A stretch of DNA of 64,000 bases from Streptomyces chattanoogensis (GCF_001294335.1 NZ_LGKG01000152.1:124001-188000); one strand, 5' to 3'. Counted from the stretch's first letter, positions 33,375-43,125 are shown. Notes: generated from the sequence alone by a model not told the origin. Made by a program: numbers and translations.

Positions 33375-36086
33375 ATGGTCGGGTCGGAGCGGGGAAGCGG
33401 CGGCGCGGTCGGTGCGGCGGACGAGGATGCGTTCGTGGTTCCGGAGGAGTGGCGGGAGCGGGTGCATGTGCGGCCCGGAGGGATCGACGGGCCGCCGGTC
33501 GAGATCGACACGCGGGCGGCGGCCGTCATCCGGCGCCGGCTGACGAAGGTCCGGGACGACCTGGACGGGGTGCTGGACCACAGCTCGAGCAACAAGGAGA
33601 TGGCGGAGGCGGCGCGGGCCCATCTCGGCGGGGAGCCGGATCCGCTGGGCGCGGCCGTGGTCGCGGCGGTCATCTGGTCGATGTCGGGGTGGGACGAGGA
33701 GAAGTGCGAGGGGTTCACGGACGCCTGGGCGGCGCAGCACGGGCTGCTCTTCGCCGCGGTGGCCACCGCGGAGCTCAGCCGCGTGCTCGTACTGCACCGG
33801 AAGAAGAAGCCCACGTTCGACGGCTGGGTGAAGGTCCTGGAGGACGACAGCTCCGCCTCCGGTTTCGACGACATCGAGGGGGCCGCGCGCCGGACCCGGG
33901 AGCTGCTGGCGGCCGCCGGGGAGGCGGAGTACCAGGAGGTGGTCGCGGCGCTGGCGGACCATCGGCTGACCCAGTATCAGCGAGTGGTGGTCTCCTATCT
34001 GGTGCCCACCCGGGAGGACTGGGGGGACGAGCTGGTCGCGACCCCCTTGACGGCCAGGTATGCGAGGCGTTCGCCCCTGCTGGTCGGCGCGCTGAGCTCG
34101 GGGGAGCAGCTCGCGCTGCTGCGGGAGCGCCAGAGCGAGGCATGGCTGCAGATTCCGGCGGTGGTGCACACCGTGGCCGAGGGGGTCGGCCCCGCGCTGG
34201 TGCCGACGCTGGTCGCGCTCCTCGACGAGGACCGGGTGCCGCACCCCGGGCACCTCAACGCCGTGTACGGGGTGCTGGCCGCGATGCCGGGCGATGAGGC
34301 GTTCGGCGCGCTGGCCGCCCGGCTCGGTCGGCCGGGCGTGCACGGGGCCGTACTGGAGGCGAAGCAGCGGTTCCCGGTGCGGGCGCTGCGGCTGCTGGCC
34401 GGCGCGGCCACCGGCGCCTCCCGCAGGGCGCGGATGGCCGGACGGCTGCTGCGCGAGCACCTCAGGGCCCACCCCGCGCTCGTCGAGGACGTGGTCCCGA
34501 CGCTGTCCGACAACGCCCGGAAGACGATAGGCGCGGCCATGCGGGCGCGGGAGTGGGTGGCGGAGGCCACGCCGGACGCGCTGCCCGCAGTGCTGGTCGA
34601 CCCGCCCTGGGGGAGCGGGGGCGAGGCCGGTGCGGTGCCGGCCGCGGGCGACGAGATCGATGTCCATCTGCTGCCGCAGGTGCTGGTGCGCGGGGGCCGC
34701 CAGGCCCTGCCGGTGCCGGCCGTCCGGCATCTGGTGGGGATGCTGGCGATGGCCGATCCTGGTGCGGCAGGGCCCGCCGGGCAGGCGTCCGCCGGTATCG
34801 ACGTCGTCAAGGAGCTGTGCGAACCGGCGTCGCTGGACGAATTCGTCTGGGCGCTGTTCCGGCAGGCGCGCCAGGAGCCGGCCTGGGCGCTGGCCGCGCT
34901 GGAGCGGCTCGGCGGCGACGAGACGGCGCGCGAGCTCACCCACCTCATCCGCACCTGGCCGCGGCGGGGCCACTACCGCAAGGCGGTGACCGGGGTGGAG
35001 GTGCTGGCCGCCATCGGCAGCGACGTCGCCCTGATGCATCTGAGCGGCATCGCACAGCGGACCAGGCACAGCAGCGTCAGGAAGACGGCCTGGGATCACC
35101 TCGACCGGCTCGCCCGCGAGCGCGGGCTGACCGCGGAGCAGTTCGCCGAGCGGCTGGTGCCCGGCTTCGGCCTGGAGCCGAACGGCAGCCTGGTCCTCGA
35201 TTACGGCAGGCGCCGGTTCACCGCCGGCTTCGATGAGCAGCTGCGGCCGTATGTCACCGACGAGGACGGCAAGCGGCGCAAGAACCTTCCCCGGCCCGGT
35301 GTCCGCGACGACCAGGTCCTCGGGCCGCTCGCACACCGGCGGTTCGCGGGGCTGAAGAAGGACGTACGGGTCGTCGCCGCGGACCAGATCCGGCGCATGG
35401 AGCGGGCGATGGTGACGCAGCACCGCTGGTCCCTGGCCGAGTTCCGGGCGGCCTTCGCCGATCATCCGCTGCTGTGGCACCTTGCCCGGCGAGTGGTGTG
35501 GACCGGTGAACACGGGGACATCCGCCGCGACTTCCGCCTGGCGGAGGACCGCACGCTCGCCGACGTCGAGGACGAGACCCTGGCCCTGCCGGACTCCGCG
35601 ACGGTCGGCATCGTCCACCCCGTCCACCTCGACGCGGTCGGGGAATGGGCGGAGGTGTTCGCCGATTACGAAATCCTCCAGCCCTTCGCCCAGCTCGAAC
35701 GGCCCGTCCATGCGCTGAGCGACGACGAGCGGAACGGCACCGAGCTCGAGCGCTTCCACGACCTCACCGTGGCCACCGGCAAGGTCCTCGGTCTGGAGAA
35801 GCGGGGGTGGCGGCGGTCCGCGCCCCAGGACGGGGGCGTACAGCCGTGGATCTCCCGGGAGATACCCGGCAACCGCTGTGTGGTCGTCGGCCTGAACCCG
35901 GGCATCGTCGTCCGAGCGCCCTACGAACGCCCCGAGCAGGCCGTCACCCATGTCCGGATCAGCGCCTGCTCCGACGACGGCCGTCTCCTGCCGTCCGGTG
36001 CAGAGCCGCGCTTTGCCGACATCGACCCGGTCACCCTCAGCGAACTGCTCACCGACCTCATCGACCTGACCGCGCCCACCGCCTGA
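33375..36086 (+). CDS. DUF4132 protein (YehI/MolR-like), first gene of five-gene operon
   Basis: 903 residues; ATG at 33375 after GGGGAGG (upstream ATGs at 33348 and 33354 lack one). The C-terminal ~190 residues are the DUF4132 domain (RRFTAGFDEQLRPYVTDEDGKRRKNLP, later QPWISREIPGNRCVVVGLNPGI). The N-terminal 600 residues are Ala/Leu-rich helices resembling HEAT-like repeats (e.g. LGGDETARELTHLIRTW), suiting protein binding. DUF4132 proteins accompany MoxR ATPases, and E. coli YehI (once misnamed MolR) is one. Probably the substrate- or partner-binding scaffold of the machine. Function not established. Confidence 0.85.
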   Translation: MVGSERGSGGAVGAADEDAFVVPEEWRERVHVRPGGIDGPPVEIDTRAAAVIRRRLTKVRDDLDGVLDHSSSNKEMAEAARAHLGGEPDPLGAAVVAAVIWSMSGWDEEKCEGFTDAWAAQHGLLFAAVATAELSRVLVLHRKKKPTFDGWVKVLEDDSSASGFDDIEGAARRTRELLAAAGEAEYQEVVAALADHRLTQYQRVVVSYLVPTREDWGDELVATPLTARYARRSPLLVGALSSGEQLALLRERQSEAWLQIPAVVHTVAEGVGPALVPTLVALLDEDRVPHPGHLNAVYGVLAAMPGDEAFGALAARLGRPGVHGAVLEAKQRFPVRALRLLAGAATGASRRARMAGRLLREHLRAHPALVEDVVPTLSDNARKTIGAAMRAREWVAEATPDALPAVLVDPPWGSGGEAGAVPAAGDEIDVHLLPQVLVRGGRQALPVPAVRHLVGMLAMADPGAAGPAGQASAGIDVVKELCEPASLDEFVWALFRQARQEPAWALAALERLGGDETARELTHLIRTWPRRGHYRKAVTGVEVLAAIGSDVALMHLSGIAQRTRHSSVRKTAWDHLDRLARERGLTAEQFAERLVPGFGLEPNGSLVLDYGRRRFTAGFDEQLRPYVTDEDGKRRKNLPRPGVRDDQVLGPLAHRRFAGLKKDVRVVAADQIRRMERAMVTQHRWSLAEFRAAFADHPLLWHLARRVVWTGEHGDIRRDFRLAEDRTLADVEDETLALPDSATVGIVHPVHLDAVGEWAEVFADYEILQPFAQLERPVHALSDDERNGTELERFHDLTVATGKVLGLEKRGWRRSAPQDGGVQPWISREIPGNRCVVVGLNPGIVVRAPYERPEQAVTHVRISACSDDGRLLPSGAEPRFADIDPVTLSELLTDLIDLTAPTA

Positions 36087-36087
36087 G

Positions 36088-36152
36088 CCGATCTCTCGAG
36101 CCGATCTCCCGTACCGATCTGCTGAAGCGACCTGCTGCACCGACCCCCTGGA
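36088..36152. repeat. Degenerate 13-bp tandem repeat between DUF4132 and MoxR genes
   Basis: Five consecutive 13-bp units, starting CCGATCT/CCGATCT/CCGATCT/GCGACCT/CCGACCC at 36088, 36101, 36114, 36127 and 36140, decaying toward the MoxR start codon. They fill nearly the whole 83-bp gap. Confidence 0.7.
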
Positions 36153-36169
36153 CCGTGAGGCACCACACC

Positions 36170-37297
36170 ATGACATCCCCACCCGTACCGGACGAGACCG
36201 AAACCGCCGTCGCGCAGCGGCCGCCCGCCGAGGCCAGGTTCGCCGATGAGCTGGCCCGGCTGCGCGACGGCGACGACGGCCACCGGCCGCCCGGCTGGGC
36301 GCTGAGCCTGGATGCCGCGCGGCGGTTCATCGTCGGGGACGACAAGCGCGGCGTCAGCCGGAAGTTCGTCGGCGACCCCGCCCTGGTCGACCGTGCCCTG
36401 GTCACCCTGGCGACCAGCCGCGGGCTCATGCTGGTCGGCGAGCCGGGCACCGCCAAATCGCTGCTGTCCGAGCTGATCGCCGCTGCCGTCAGCGGGGCAT
36501 CCACCCTGACCGTCCAGGGCGGCGCGGCCACGACCGAGGACCAGATCAAGTACTCCTGGAACTACGCCCTGTTGGTGTCCGAGGGGCCCTCTCCTCGGTC
36601 CCTGGTGCCGGCGCCGATGCTGCGCGGGATGACCGAGGGCAAGATCGTGCGGTTCGAGGAGATCACCCGCTGTCCGCTCGAGGTCCAGGACTCCATGCTC
36701 TCGCTGCTGTCCGAGCGGGCGCTCGCCATCCCCGAGCTGACCGGCGCCGACGGCATGGTCTTCGCCGCCGAGGGGTTCAACGTCATCGCCACCGCCAACA
36801 CCCGCGACCGCGGTGTCAACGAGATGAGCGCGGCCCTCAAGCGCCGCTTCAACTTCGAGACGGTGTTCCCCATCGCCGACCTGGCGACCGAGCTCGACCT
36901 GGTCGAGCAGGAGGCCAACACCCTGCTGCAGCGATCCGGGGTGGCGATACCGGCGCCCCGGGACGTACTGGAGGTGCTGGTCACGACGTTCCGCGAGCTG
37001 CGCACCGGCGGCGCGGAGGCGGAACGCGGTGGCGGGCCGGGTGACCGGCTCTCCACCGTGATGAGTACCGCCGAGGCGGTCTCGGTCGCCCACGCCGTGG
37101 GTCTGCGCGGCTGGTATCTGCGGGGCGAGGCGGGCACGCCCGCCGACATCGTGGAGTGCCTGGCGGGCACGGCGGCGAAGGACAACGCCGAGGACCTCGC
37201 CCGGCTGCGTCGCTATCTGGAGCAGCGGGTGCCGCGGAAGAAGGGCGCCCAGTGGAAGGCACTCCACCGCGCCCGGCACCTTCTGCCGGACCGGTAG
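36170..37297 (+). CDS. MoxR-family AAA+ ATPase (YehL-like)
   Basis: 375 residues, ATG at 36170. AAA+ motifs: Walker A GEPGTAKS (90-97), Walker B IVRFEE (159-164; Glu replaces the usual Asp before the catalytic Glu), sensor 1 ATANT (N210) and arginine-finger region ALKRRF (~223-227). C-terminal lid helices follow to the end. MoxR ATPases work with VWA proteins to remodel or load metals into targets. It is the motor of this operon, second after DUF4132 and 16 bp before DUF5682. No ribosome site is obvious. Confidence 0.92.
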   Translation: MTSPPVPDETETAVAQRPPAEARFADELARLRDGDDGHRPPGWALSLDAARRFIVGDDKRGVSRKFVGDPALVDRALVTLATSRGLMLVGEPGTAKSLLSELIAAAVSGASTLTVQGGAATTEDQIKYSWNYALLVSEGPSPRSLVPAPMLRGMTEGKIVRFEEITRCPLEVQDSMLSLLSERALAIPELTGADGMVFAAEGFNVIATANTRDRGVNEMSAALKRRFNFETVFPIADLATELDLVEQEANTLLQRSGVAIPAPRDVLEVLVTTFRELRTGGAEAERGGGPGDRLSTVMSTAEAVSVAHAVGLRGWYLRGEAGTPADIVECLAGTAAKDNAEDLARLRRYLEQRVPRKKGAQWKALHRARHLLPDR

Positions 37298-37313
37298 GCG
37301 GGGGGACGGCCAA

Positions 37314-39899
37314 GTGACAGTCCGTTTCGTCGGGGTCCGCCATCACAGTCCGGCCTGCGCCCGGCTGGTGGCCTCGACCATCGAGTCGCTGCGTCCGGCG
37401 TTCGTCCTGGTGGAGGGGCCGGCCGATGTCAACGACCGGATCGATGAGCTGCTGCTCGGGCATGACCTGCCGATAGCGGTGTTCAGCTCCTACCGGGACG
37501 GCGAGCGCTATCAGAATTCCTGGGCGCCGTTGTGTGCGTACTCCCCGGAGTGGGTGGCCCTCAGCGCGGGCCGGGCGTGCGGCGCCGAGGTGCGGTTCAT
37601 CGACCTGCCCGCCTGGCACCCCGCCTTCGCAGGGCGCAGCAACCGCTATGCCGACGCGGACCGTTGGGGTGCGGAGGCGGTCGACCGCCTCTGCAAGACC
37701 TTCGGGATCGACAACGAGGACGTCCTTTGGGACCACCTCTTCGAGGTCGAATCCGAGGCCGAACCCGAACCCGAACCCGAACCCGAATCCGAATCCGGGG
37801 CCGAATCCGTAGAAGGAGGGGAGAAGAGGCCGGTAGGGACGAGGCCCGAGGAGACGGGGCAGGCAGAGAAGGGGCCTCTGGAGCTCGGGCTCGAGGAGCA
37901 CGGGCTGGCGGAGCGGCTCTCGGCCTATTTCTCTCTCATCCGTGGGGAGGAGCGCGCGGGGGAGGACGATCTGGCCCGCGAGGCGTATATGGCGCGGTGG
38001 GTCAGGGCGGCGGTCGCCGAGGCCGGTGACCGGCCGGTCGTGGTCGTCACCGGCGGGTTCCACCAGCCGGCCCTGCGCGCCCTGTCCGCCCAGGAGACGG
38101 CCGGGGAAAGCGGCTGGCCCGAGGTGCCCCGGCCGCCCGAGGAGGCGGTGGCGGCCAGTTACCTCGTGCCGTACTCCTTCCGGCGGCTGGACGCCTTCAC
38201 CGGCTATGAGTCGGGCATGCCGTCGCCCGAGTACTACCAACGGCTGTGGGACGGCGGGGCGCGGGCCGCCGCCGACGGGCTGGCCGCGGAGGCGGTGACC
38301 CAGCTGCGGAGGCGCGGGCAGGTGGTGTCCACCGCGGATCTGATCGCGGCCCGTGCCATGACCGAGGGCCTCGCCCAGTTGCGCGGCCCTCGCATCCCCT
38401 CCCGTACGGACGTGCTGGACGGCCTGGCCGGGGCGCTGGTCTCGGACGATCTGGGGCAGCGGCTGCCCTGGGCCGCACGCGGACCGCTGGCCCCGGGGGC
38501 CCACCCGGTCGTGGCGGAGCTCGTGGCGGCGTTCAGCGGCGACCGGGTCGGCCGGCTGCATCCGGACACCCCGATGCCCCCTCTGGTCCATGACGCGACC
38601 GCGCAGCTCGAGCGCGTCGGCCTGGATCCGGCCGGGGTGTCGGCGCCGGTCCTGGACCTCGCCGACGACCGGGGGCTGCGCCGTAGCAGGGTGCTGCACC
38701 GGTTGCGGGTGCTCGGCATCCCGGGATGCGTACGGCAGTCGGGGCCAGCCACCGGGGCCGATGCGGTGCTGAAGGAGCGCTGGCAGCTGTCCCTCTCCGA
38801 CCGCCGGTTGCCCCGGCTGATCGAAGCGGGAGCCTACGGCGCCACCTTGCGGGATGCCGCGGCGGCACTGCTGCGGGAGCGGATCGCCGATGCGGGCAAC
38901 GACGCCGGGCTGCTCGCCGGGGTGCTGTTCGACGTCGCCCTCTGCGGGCTCGCCGAGCTCTCGGAGGGGGCGATCGACGCCATCGATGCCGGAGTTGCGG
39001 CGGCGGTGGACCTGGGCGAGCTCGGCAGGGCGCTGGCCACCGTGCTCGGCCTGTGGCGGCATGACCGCCTCCTGGGGGTGGCCAGGAGCCCGCTGCTCGG
39101 CGCCGTCATCAGCGCCGCCGTCACCCGGATCCTGTGGCTGGCCGAGGGGGTGCACGGCGGCCCCGCGCCCGCCGACCGGGCGCGGCTGTATGCCCTGGCG
39201 GCGGTCCGGGATGCGCTGGTGCACGCCGGGGAGCAACTCGCCCTGGACCGTGCGCCGGCGCTGGCCACCGCGCGCCGGATCAGCGCGGACACCACGGCAC
39301 CGCCCGATCTGCGTGGCGCCGCCTTCGGCCTGTGCTGGTCGCTGGCCGGCGAACGGCCCACCGGTGCGAGCGAGAATGAGAGCGGGAGCAAGAACGAGAA
39401 CAGGAGCGAGAGCGAGAACGCGAGCGACGGCCAGGACGGGAAGGGAGCCGGCCCCGCCCCGGACCCGGCCGAGGCCATCGCCGGGACGGCCGGCCCCGAT
39501 GTGCTGGGCGACTGGCTCGCCGGGCTGTTCGCGCTGGCCAGGGCCGAGGTGCTGGGCGACGGGAGGGAGCGCGACAGCGAGAGCGTCCTCGGGGTGCTGG
39601 ACACCGTGGTCTCCGCCATGACGGGGGACGAGTTCCTGGTGGCGCTGCCTGCCCTCCGTCAGGCGTTCGCGTACTTCCCGCCCCGCGAACGGGAGGCCAT
39701 CGCCCGCGGCCTGCTGGACCGCCGGGGGCTGCGCGGCTCGGCCAGGGGGCTGACCCGGACGGCGGCCGATCCGGTGCTCGCCGCCGAGGCGATGGCCCTG
39801 GAGGACCGGGTGACCCGCCTCCTGGCCCGGGAGGGGCTCGGCCCCGTCGGCAACTACCCCGCTGTCATCAACTCAACACGCACAAAGGGGACTTCATGA
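37314..39899 (+). CDS. DUF5682 protein (YehM-like) with in-frame hexamer repeats
   Basis: 861 residues, GTG start. The N-terminus VRFVGVRHHSPACARLV and FVLVEGPADVNDRIDEL is characteristic of DUF5682; the ChaN/TraB-like feel of this region (His pair, Glu-G-P) hints at a hydrolase-like fold but is unproven. Residues ~146-165 are Glu-Pro/Glu-Ser repeats coded by a hexamer array, and ~686-706 are Ser/Glu/Asn repeats: two acidic low-complexity linkers dividing the protein into three blocks. The rest is Ala/Leu-rich helical. ATGA overlap with the VWA gene. Always found with MoxR and VWA partners; function unknown. Confidence 0.85.
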   Translation: MTVRFVGVRHHSPACARLVASTIESLRPAFVLVEGPADVNDRIDELLLGHDLPIAVFSSYRDGERYQNSWAPLCAYSPEWVALSAGRACGAEVRFIDLPAWHPAFAGRSNRYADADRWGAEAVDRLCKTFGIDNEDVLWDHLFEVESEAEPEPEPEPESESGAESVEGGEKRPVGTRPEETGQAEKGPLELGLEEHGLAERLSAYFSLIRGEERAGEDDLAREAYMARWVRAAVAEAGDRPVVVVTGGFHQPALRALSAQETAGESGWPEVPRPPEEAVAASYLVPYSFRRLDAFTGYESGMPSPEYYQRLWDGGARAAADGLAAEAVTQLRRRGQVVSTADLIAARAMTEGLAQLRGPRIPSRTDVLDGLAGALVSDDLGQRLPWAARGPLAPGAHPVVAELVAAFSGDRVGRLHPDTPMPPLVHDATAQLERVGLDPAGVSAPVLDLADDRGLRRSRVLHRLRVLGIPGCVRQSGPATGADAVLKERWQLSLSDRRLPRLIEAGAYGATLRDAAAALLRERIADAGNDAGLLAGVLFDVALCGLAELSEGAIDAIDAGVAAAVDLGELGRALATVLGLWRHDRLLGVARSPLLGAVISAAVTRILWLAEGVHGGPAPADRARLYALAAVRDALVHAGEQLALDRAPALATARRISADTTAPPDLRGAAFGLCWSLAGERPTGASENESGSKNENRSESENASDGQDGKGAGPAPDPAEAIAGTAGPDVLGDWLAGLFALARAEVLGDGRERDSESVLGVLDTVVSAMTGDEFLVALPALRQAFAYFPPREREAIARGLLDRRGLRGSARGLTRTAADPVLAAEAMALEDRVTRLLAREGLGPVGNYPAVINSTRTKGTS
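37749..37808 (+). repeat. In-frame hexanucleotide repeat inside the DUF5682 gene
   Basis: Ten 6-bp units of GAAYCC type (four identical GAACCC copies in the centre, GAATCC and GAGGCC/GGGGCC variants around) code an acidic Glu-Pro/Glu-Ser tract. Slippage would change length without a frameshift. Confidence 0.85.
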
Positions 39900-41101
39900 C
39901 GGCGCCGGACCCCGAACTCGAACGCTGGCGGCTGATCCTCGGCGCCCCGGCCGAGCGCCGTACGGGTGCCCTGCAGGGCGAGGCCGCCGAGCGCGACGCC
40001 GCACTGGAATGGCTCTACGGCCGCGACCCGGACCGGGCGGGCCGGCAGATACGCATCGGCGGGGTGCGTGGCACGGACGGTGCGGAGGGAGCCGACGGTG
40101 CGGGCGCCGCCGAGGACGGCCACGACGCCGACCGGAAACGGAGCGGCGGGTCCGAACCCTCCGCGCTCACCACCGTGGAGTGGCTCGACGGCATCCACCG
40201 CCTGTTCCCGAAGGAGACCATCGAACGGCTGGAGCGGGACGCCGTCGAGACGTACGACATCCAGGAGGTGGTCACCGACCCGGACGTCCTGGCCCGCATC
40301 GAGCCCAATGCCACGCTGCTGCGCGCCGTACTGCGCACCAAACACCTGATGAACCCTCAGGTGCTGGCCCTCGCCCGGCGCATCGTCGAGGCCGTGGTCC
40401 GCGATCTGATGGAGCGGCTGAAACCCGAGATCCGGCAGTCGTTCTCCGGCACCCGGGTCCGCCGCCCCAGCCGGTTCCGTCAGGCGCGTAACTTCGACTT
40501 CCGCGCCACCATCCGGGCCAACCTCGCCCACTACGACCCCGAGGCCCGCCGACTGGCCATCGAGAACCCCCGGTTCTTCTCCCGCACCCGGCGCCATATG
40601 AAGCAGTGGCAGCTGATCCTCCTGGTGGACCAGTCCGCGTCGATGACGGCCTCGGTGATCCACTCGGCGGTCACCGCCGCCTGCCTGTGGGGCCTGCCGG
40701 GCCTGCGCACCCATCTGGTCGCCTTCGACACCAGCGTGGTCGACCTCACCCAGGACGTCACGGACCCGGTGGAGCTGCTGATGACCGCCCAGCTGGGCGG
40801 CGGTACGGACATCGCCAAGGCGGTCGCGTACGGCGCCTCGCTCATCGACAACCCCCGCCGGACGATCGTCGCGCTGATCACCGACTTCTACGAGGGCGGC
40901 GACGGGCAGTGGCTGGTCCGTACGGTGCGCGAGCTGGTGCAGCAGGGCACACAGGTGCTCGGCCTCGCCGCACTCGACGAGGCGGCCAACCCCGACTACG
41001 ACCACGGGCTGGCGCAGCGGCTGGCCGATGCCGGCGCCCATGTCGGCGCCATGACCCCCGGGCAACTCGCGGCGTTCGTCGCGGAAAGGCTGGGCCGATG
41101 A
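39896..41101 (+). CDS. VWA-domain protein with intact MIDAS (YehP-like)
   Basis: 401 residues, ATGA overlap on both sides. N-terminal helical region with an acidic Gly/Ala linker (~56-88), conserved FSGTRVRRPSRFRQARNFDFRATIRANL (~183-210), then the VWA domain (~238-400). The metal-ion-dependent adhesion site is complete: D245-x-S247-x-S249 (DQSAS), T304 in GGGTD, D330 in ITDFYEGG. No signal peptide or membrane segment, so cytoplasmic. As partner of the MoxR ATPase it probably recruits substrates in a Mg-dependent way. Confidence 0.92.
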   Translation: MTAPDPELERWRLILGAPAERRTGALQGEAAERDAALEWLYGRDPDRAGRQIRIGGVRGTDGAEGADGAGAAEDGHDADRKRSGGSEPSALTTVEWLDGIHRLFPKETIERLERDAVETYDIQEVVTDPDVLARIEPNATLLRAVLRTKHLMNPQVLALARRIVEAVVRDLMERLKPEIRQSFSGTRVRRPSRFRQARNFDFRATIRANLAHYDPEARRLAIENPRFFSRTRRHMKQWQLILLVDQSASMTASVIHSAVTAACLWGLPGLRTHLVAFDTSVVDLTQDVTDPVELLMTAQLGGGTDIAKAVAYGASLIDNPRRTIVALITDFYEGGDGQWLVRTVRELVQQGTQVLGLAALDEAANPDYDHGLAQRLADAGAHVGAMTPGQLAAFVAERLGR

Positions 41102-43101
41102 CCCGCGACGACCTGCTCACCCTCACCCCCGACGCGCTCGCCGCGCTGGCCAACCGCGGCCTGGTCAAACGCGCGGCCAAGGCCCTCGACGCCGGTACGG
41201 TGCCGGCCGTCGAGACCGGCGAGGACGGCACCGTCCGGGGCAGGTTCGACGACGGCGTGACCACCGCGCTGCCCCCCGACGCCGATCTCCAAGAGGCATC
41301 CTGCTCCTGCGCGGCGTCCGGCGTCTGCCGTCACCGCATCGGCCTGGTCCTGGCGTACCAACGGCAGTTCGGCCGGCAGCAGACGGACGAGGCATCCGGG
41401 CCCTTCACCCCCTGGTCACCGGGCAGCGTCGACGACGACGCCCTGACCGCCCTGTACGGCGCACCGGCCGTCGCCGCCGCCCGCCGCGCCCTCACCGCCG
41501 GCTTCCCGGCGCGGCTGATCCGCCCCACCCCCGCCGATCCCGTGGCGCGCGCGGAACTGCGCTCCTGCACGGTCCGGTTCCTGGTGCCCGGCGAGGTGCG
41601 CTACGCCCACACCGACGCCGCCGATGCCGCCCGCCACGAGATGGTCGTCCTCGCCGTATGGGCGTTCCGCGCGGCGGACGAGCGGGGGCTGGACGCCGAT
41701 GACGTCCGACTCGACGTGGGAGGCGGCCCGAAGGGCTCCATCGCCGCCCCCGGTACCCGCCCCGGACTTGCCTCCGTCGTCGGCCTGGCCGATGAGCTGC
41801 TGCTCGACGGTGCCGTGCACGCGGGCGCCGTGGCGACGGCCGCGCTGCGCCGCGCCGCGCGGGAGCTGGAAAAGCAGGGACTGCGCTGGCCGGCCGCCGC
41901 CCTGAACGAACTGGTCGAGCAGCTGGACGCCTACCGGGACCGCACCGCCCGGCACCGCCCCGAGCGCCTCGCCGAACTCCTCACCGAGCTCCACGCCCGG
42001 CACCGGGCGGCGGTCAACGGCGGCGACAGCCCCCGCTCCCGGGTGCTGGGCAGCGACGAGCCCGCCGAAACGCCGCTGCGCCGGGTACACCTCACCGGCC
42101 TGGGCTGCCGGATCGGCGGCGGCGACACGGGGCGCACCGCCGAGCTGTTCTTCGCGCACCCCGAGAGCGGCACGGTCCTGGTGCTCCGCAAACACTGGCC
42201 GGTGCCCGAGGACGAGGAACGGCCGCCGACCGGCGCGCAGCTCGCCGCCCGCAGACTCGGCGGCATACCGCTGCGCACCCTGGCCACCGGGCAGGTGGTG
42301 ACCGAATCCGCGTCCCGCAGCGCGAGCCGGGTCGTCCGCCTGGCAGCCGGCCGGGTCGCCAGGACCGGCGTCACCCCGCTGGGCGGCAGCCAGGACTGGC
42401 GGCGTCTGCCCGCATCCGTGACGGCCCCGGACCTTGCCACGCTGGAACGCCAACTGTCCGGGCTGCCACCGAAGCTGATCCGCCCCAGGGTCGAGGCCGA
42501 GCTGGTCCGGGCGGTGCCCGTGGCCGAGGTGCACACGATCGGCTACGACCCCGGCGACCAGCGGCTCGACGCCGTCATCGCGGACGCGGCGGGAACGACG
42601 GCCCTGGTGACCGCCACCTACGACGGCGCGAGCCCGGCGGCGCTGGACTGCCTGGCCGCCGCCCTGGCAGGGGAGCTCGGCACCCCCCGCTACCTCAGCG
42701 GTCTGGTACACCGCTCCGGCGGCCGCATCACCCTGCGCCCCCTCGCCGTACTGACCGACGACGGCCCGGTGCTCCCCGACCTCGCGCCCGGGGACGGCTC
42801 CACGGACCTCGACGCCGCCCCCGAGGACGGGCAGGGACCGTACGACCCGGTGGACGACGCCCTCCACACCGCGCTCGCCGCCTGCGCCGACGCCGCCCAC
42901 CACGGCCTGCGCCACGTACCGCCCGGCGTCCGCCGCCGCCTCGGCGATGCGGCGGCGGCACTGTCCGCCGTGGGTCTGCACACCGCAGCGGAGCGGGTCA
43001 CGGCGCTCTCGAAGGCCCTGGCCGAGGGCGACCCCGACGGCATGCCCACCGCCTGGGTGGAGGCCCAGCTGAGACTCCTGACGACCGCGGAGCTCCGCTG
43101 A
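41098..43101 (+). CDS. SWIM zinc-finger protein (YehQ-like)
   Basis: 667 residues, ATGA overlap with the VWA gene. The SWIM motif is C69-x-C71-x5-C77-x-H79 (CSCAASGVCRH). N-terminal ~60 residues are a short helical/beta region before it; the remaining 580 residues are not a family I can name, with an acidic segment around 560-590 (LAPGDGSTDLDAAPEDGQGPYD). SWIM fingers bind DNA or protein partners, so this could link the ATPase machine to nucleic acid, which would fit the damage-type promoter. It is the last gene of the operon. Confidence 0.9.
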   Translation: MTRDDLLTLTPDALAALANRGLVKRAAKALDAGTVPAVETGEDGTVRGRFDDGVTTALPPDADLQEASCSCAASGVCRHRIGLVLAYQRQFGRQQTDEASGPFTPWSPGSVDDDALTALYGAPAVAAARRALTAGFPARLIRPTPADPVARAELRSCTVRFLVPGEVRYAHTDAADAARHEMVVLAVWAFRAADERGLDADDVRLDVGGGPKGSIAAPGTRPGLASVVGLADELLLDGAVHAGAVATAALRRAARELEKQGLRWPAAALNELVEQLDAYRDRTARHRPERLAELLTELHARHRAAVNGGDSPRSRVLGSDEPAETPLRRVHLTGLGCRIGGGDTGRTAELFFAHPESGTVLVLRKHWPVPEDEERPPTGAQLAARRLGGIPLRTLATGQVVTESASRSASRVVRLAAGRVARTGVTPLGGSQDWRRLPASVTAPDLATLERQLSGLPPKLIRPRVEAELVRAVPVAEVHTIGYDPGDQRLDAVIADAAGTTALVTATYDGASPAALDCLAAALAGELGTPRYLSGLVHRSGGRITLRPLAVLTDDGPVLPDLAPGDGSTDLDAAPEDGQGPYDPVDDALHTALAACADAAHHGLRHVPPGVRRRLGDAAAALSAVGLHTAAERVTALSKALAEGDPDGMPTAWVEAQLRLLTTAELR

Positions 43102-43125
43102 GGGGGGGCCGGCAGGCCCGCGACC

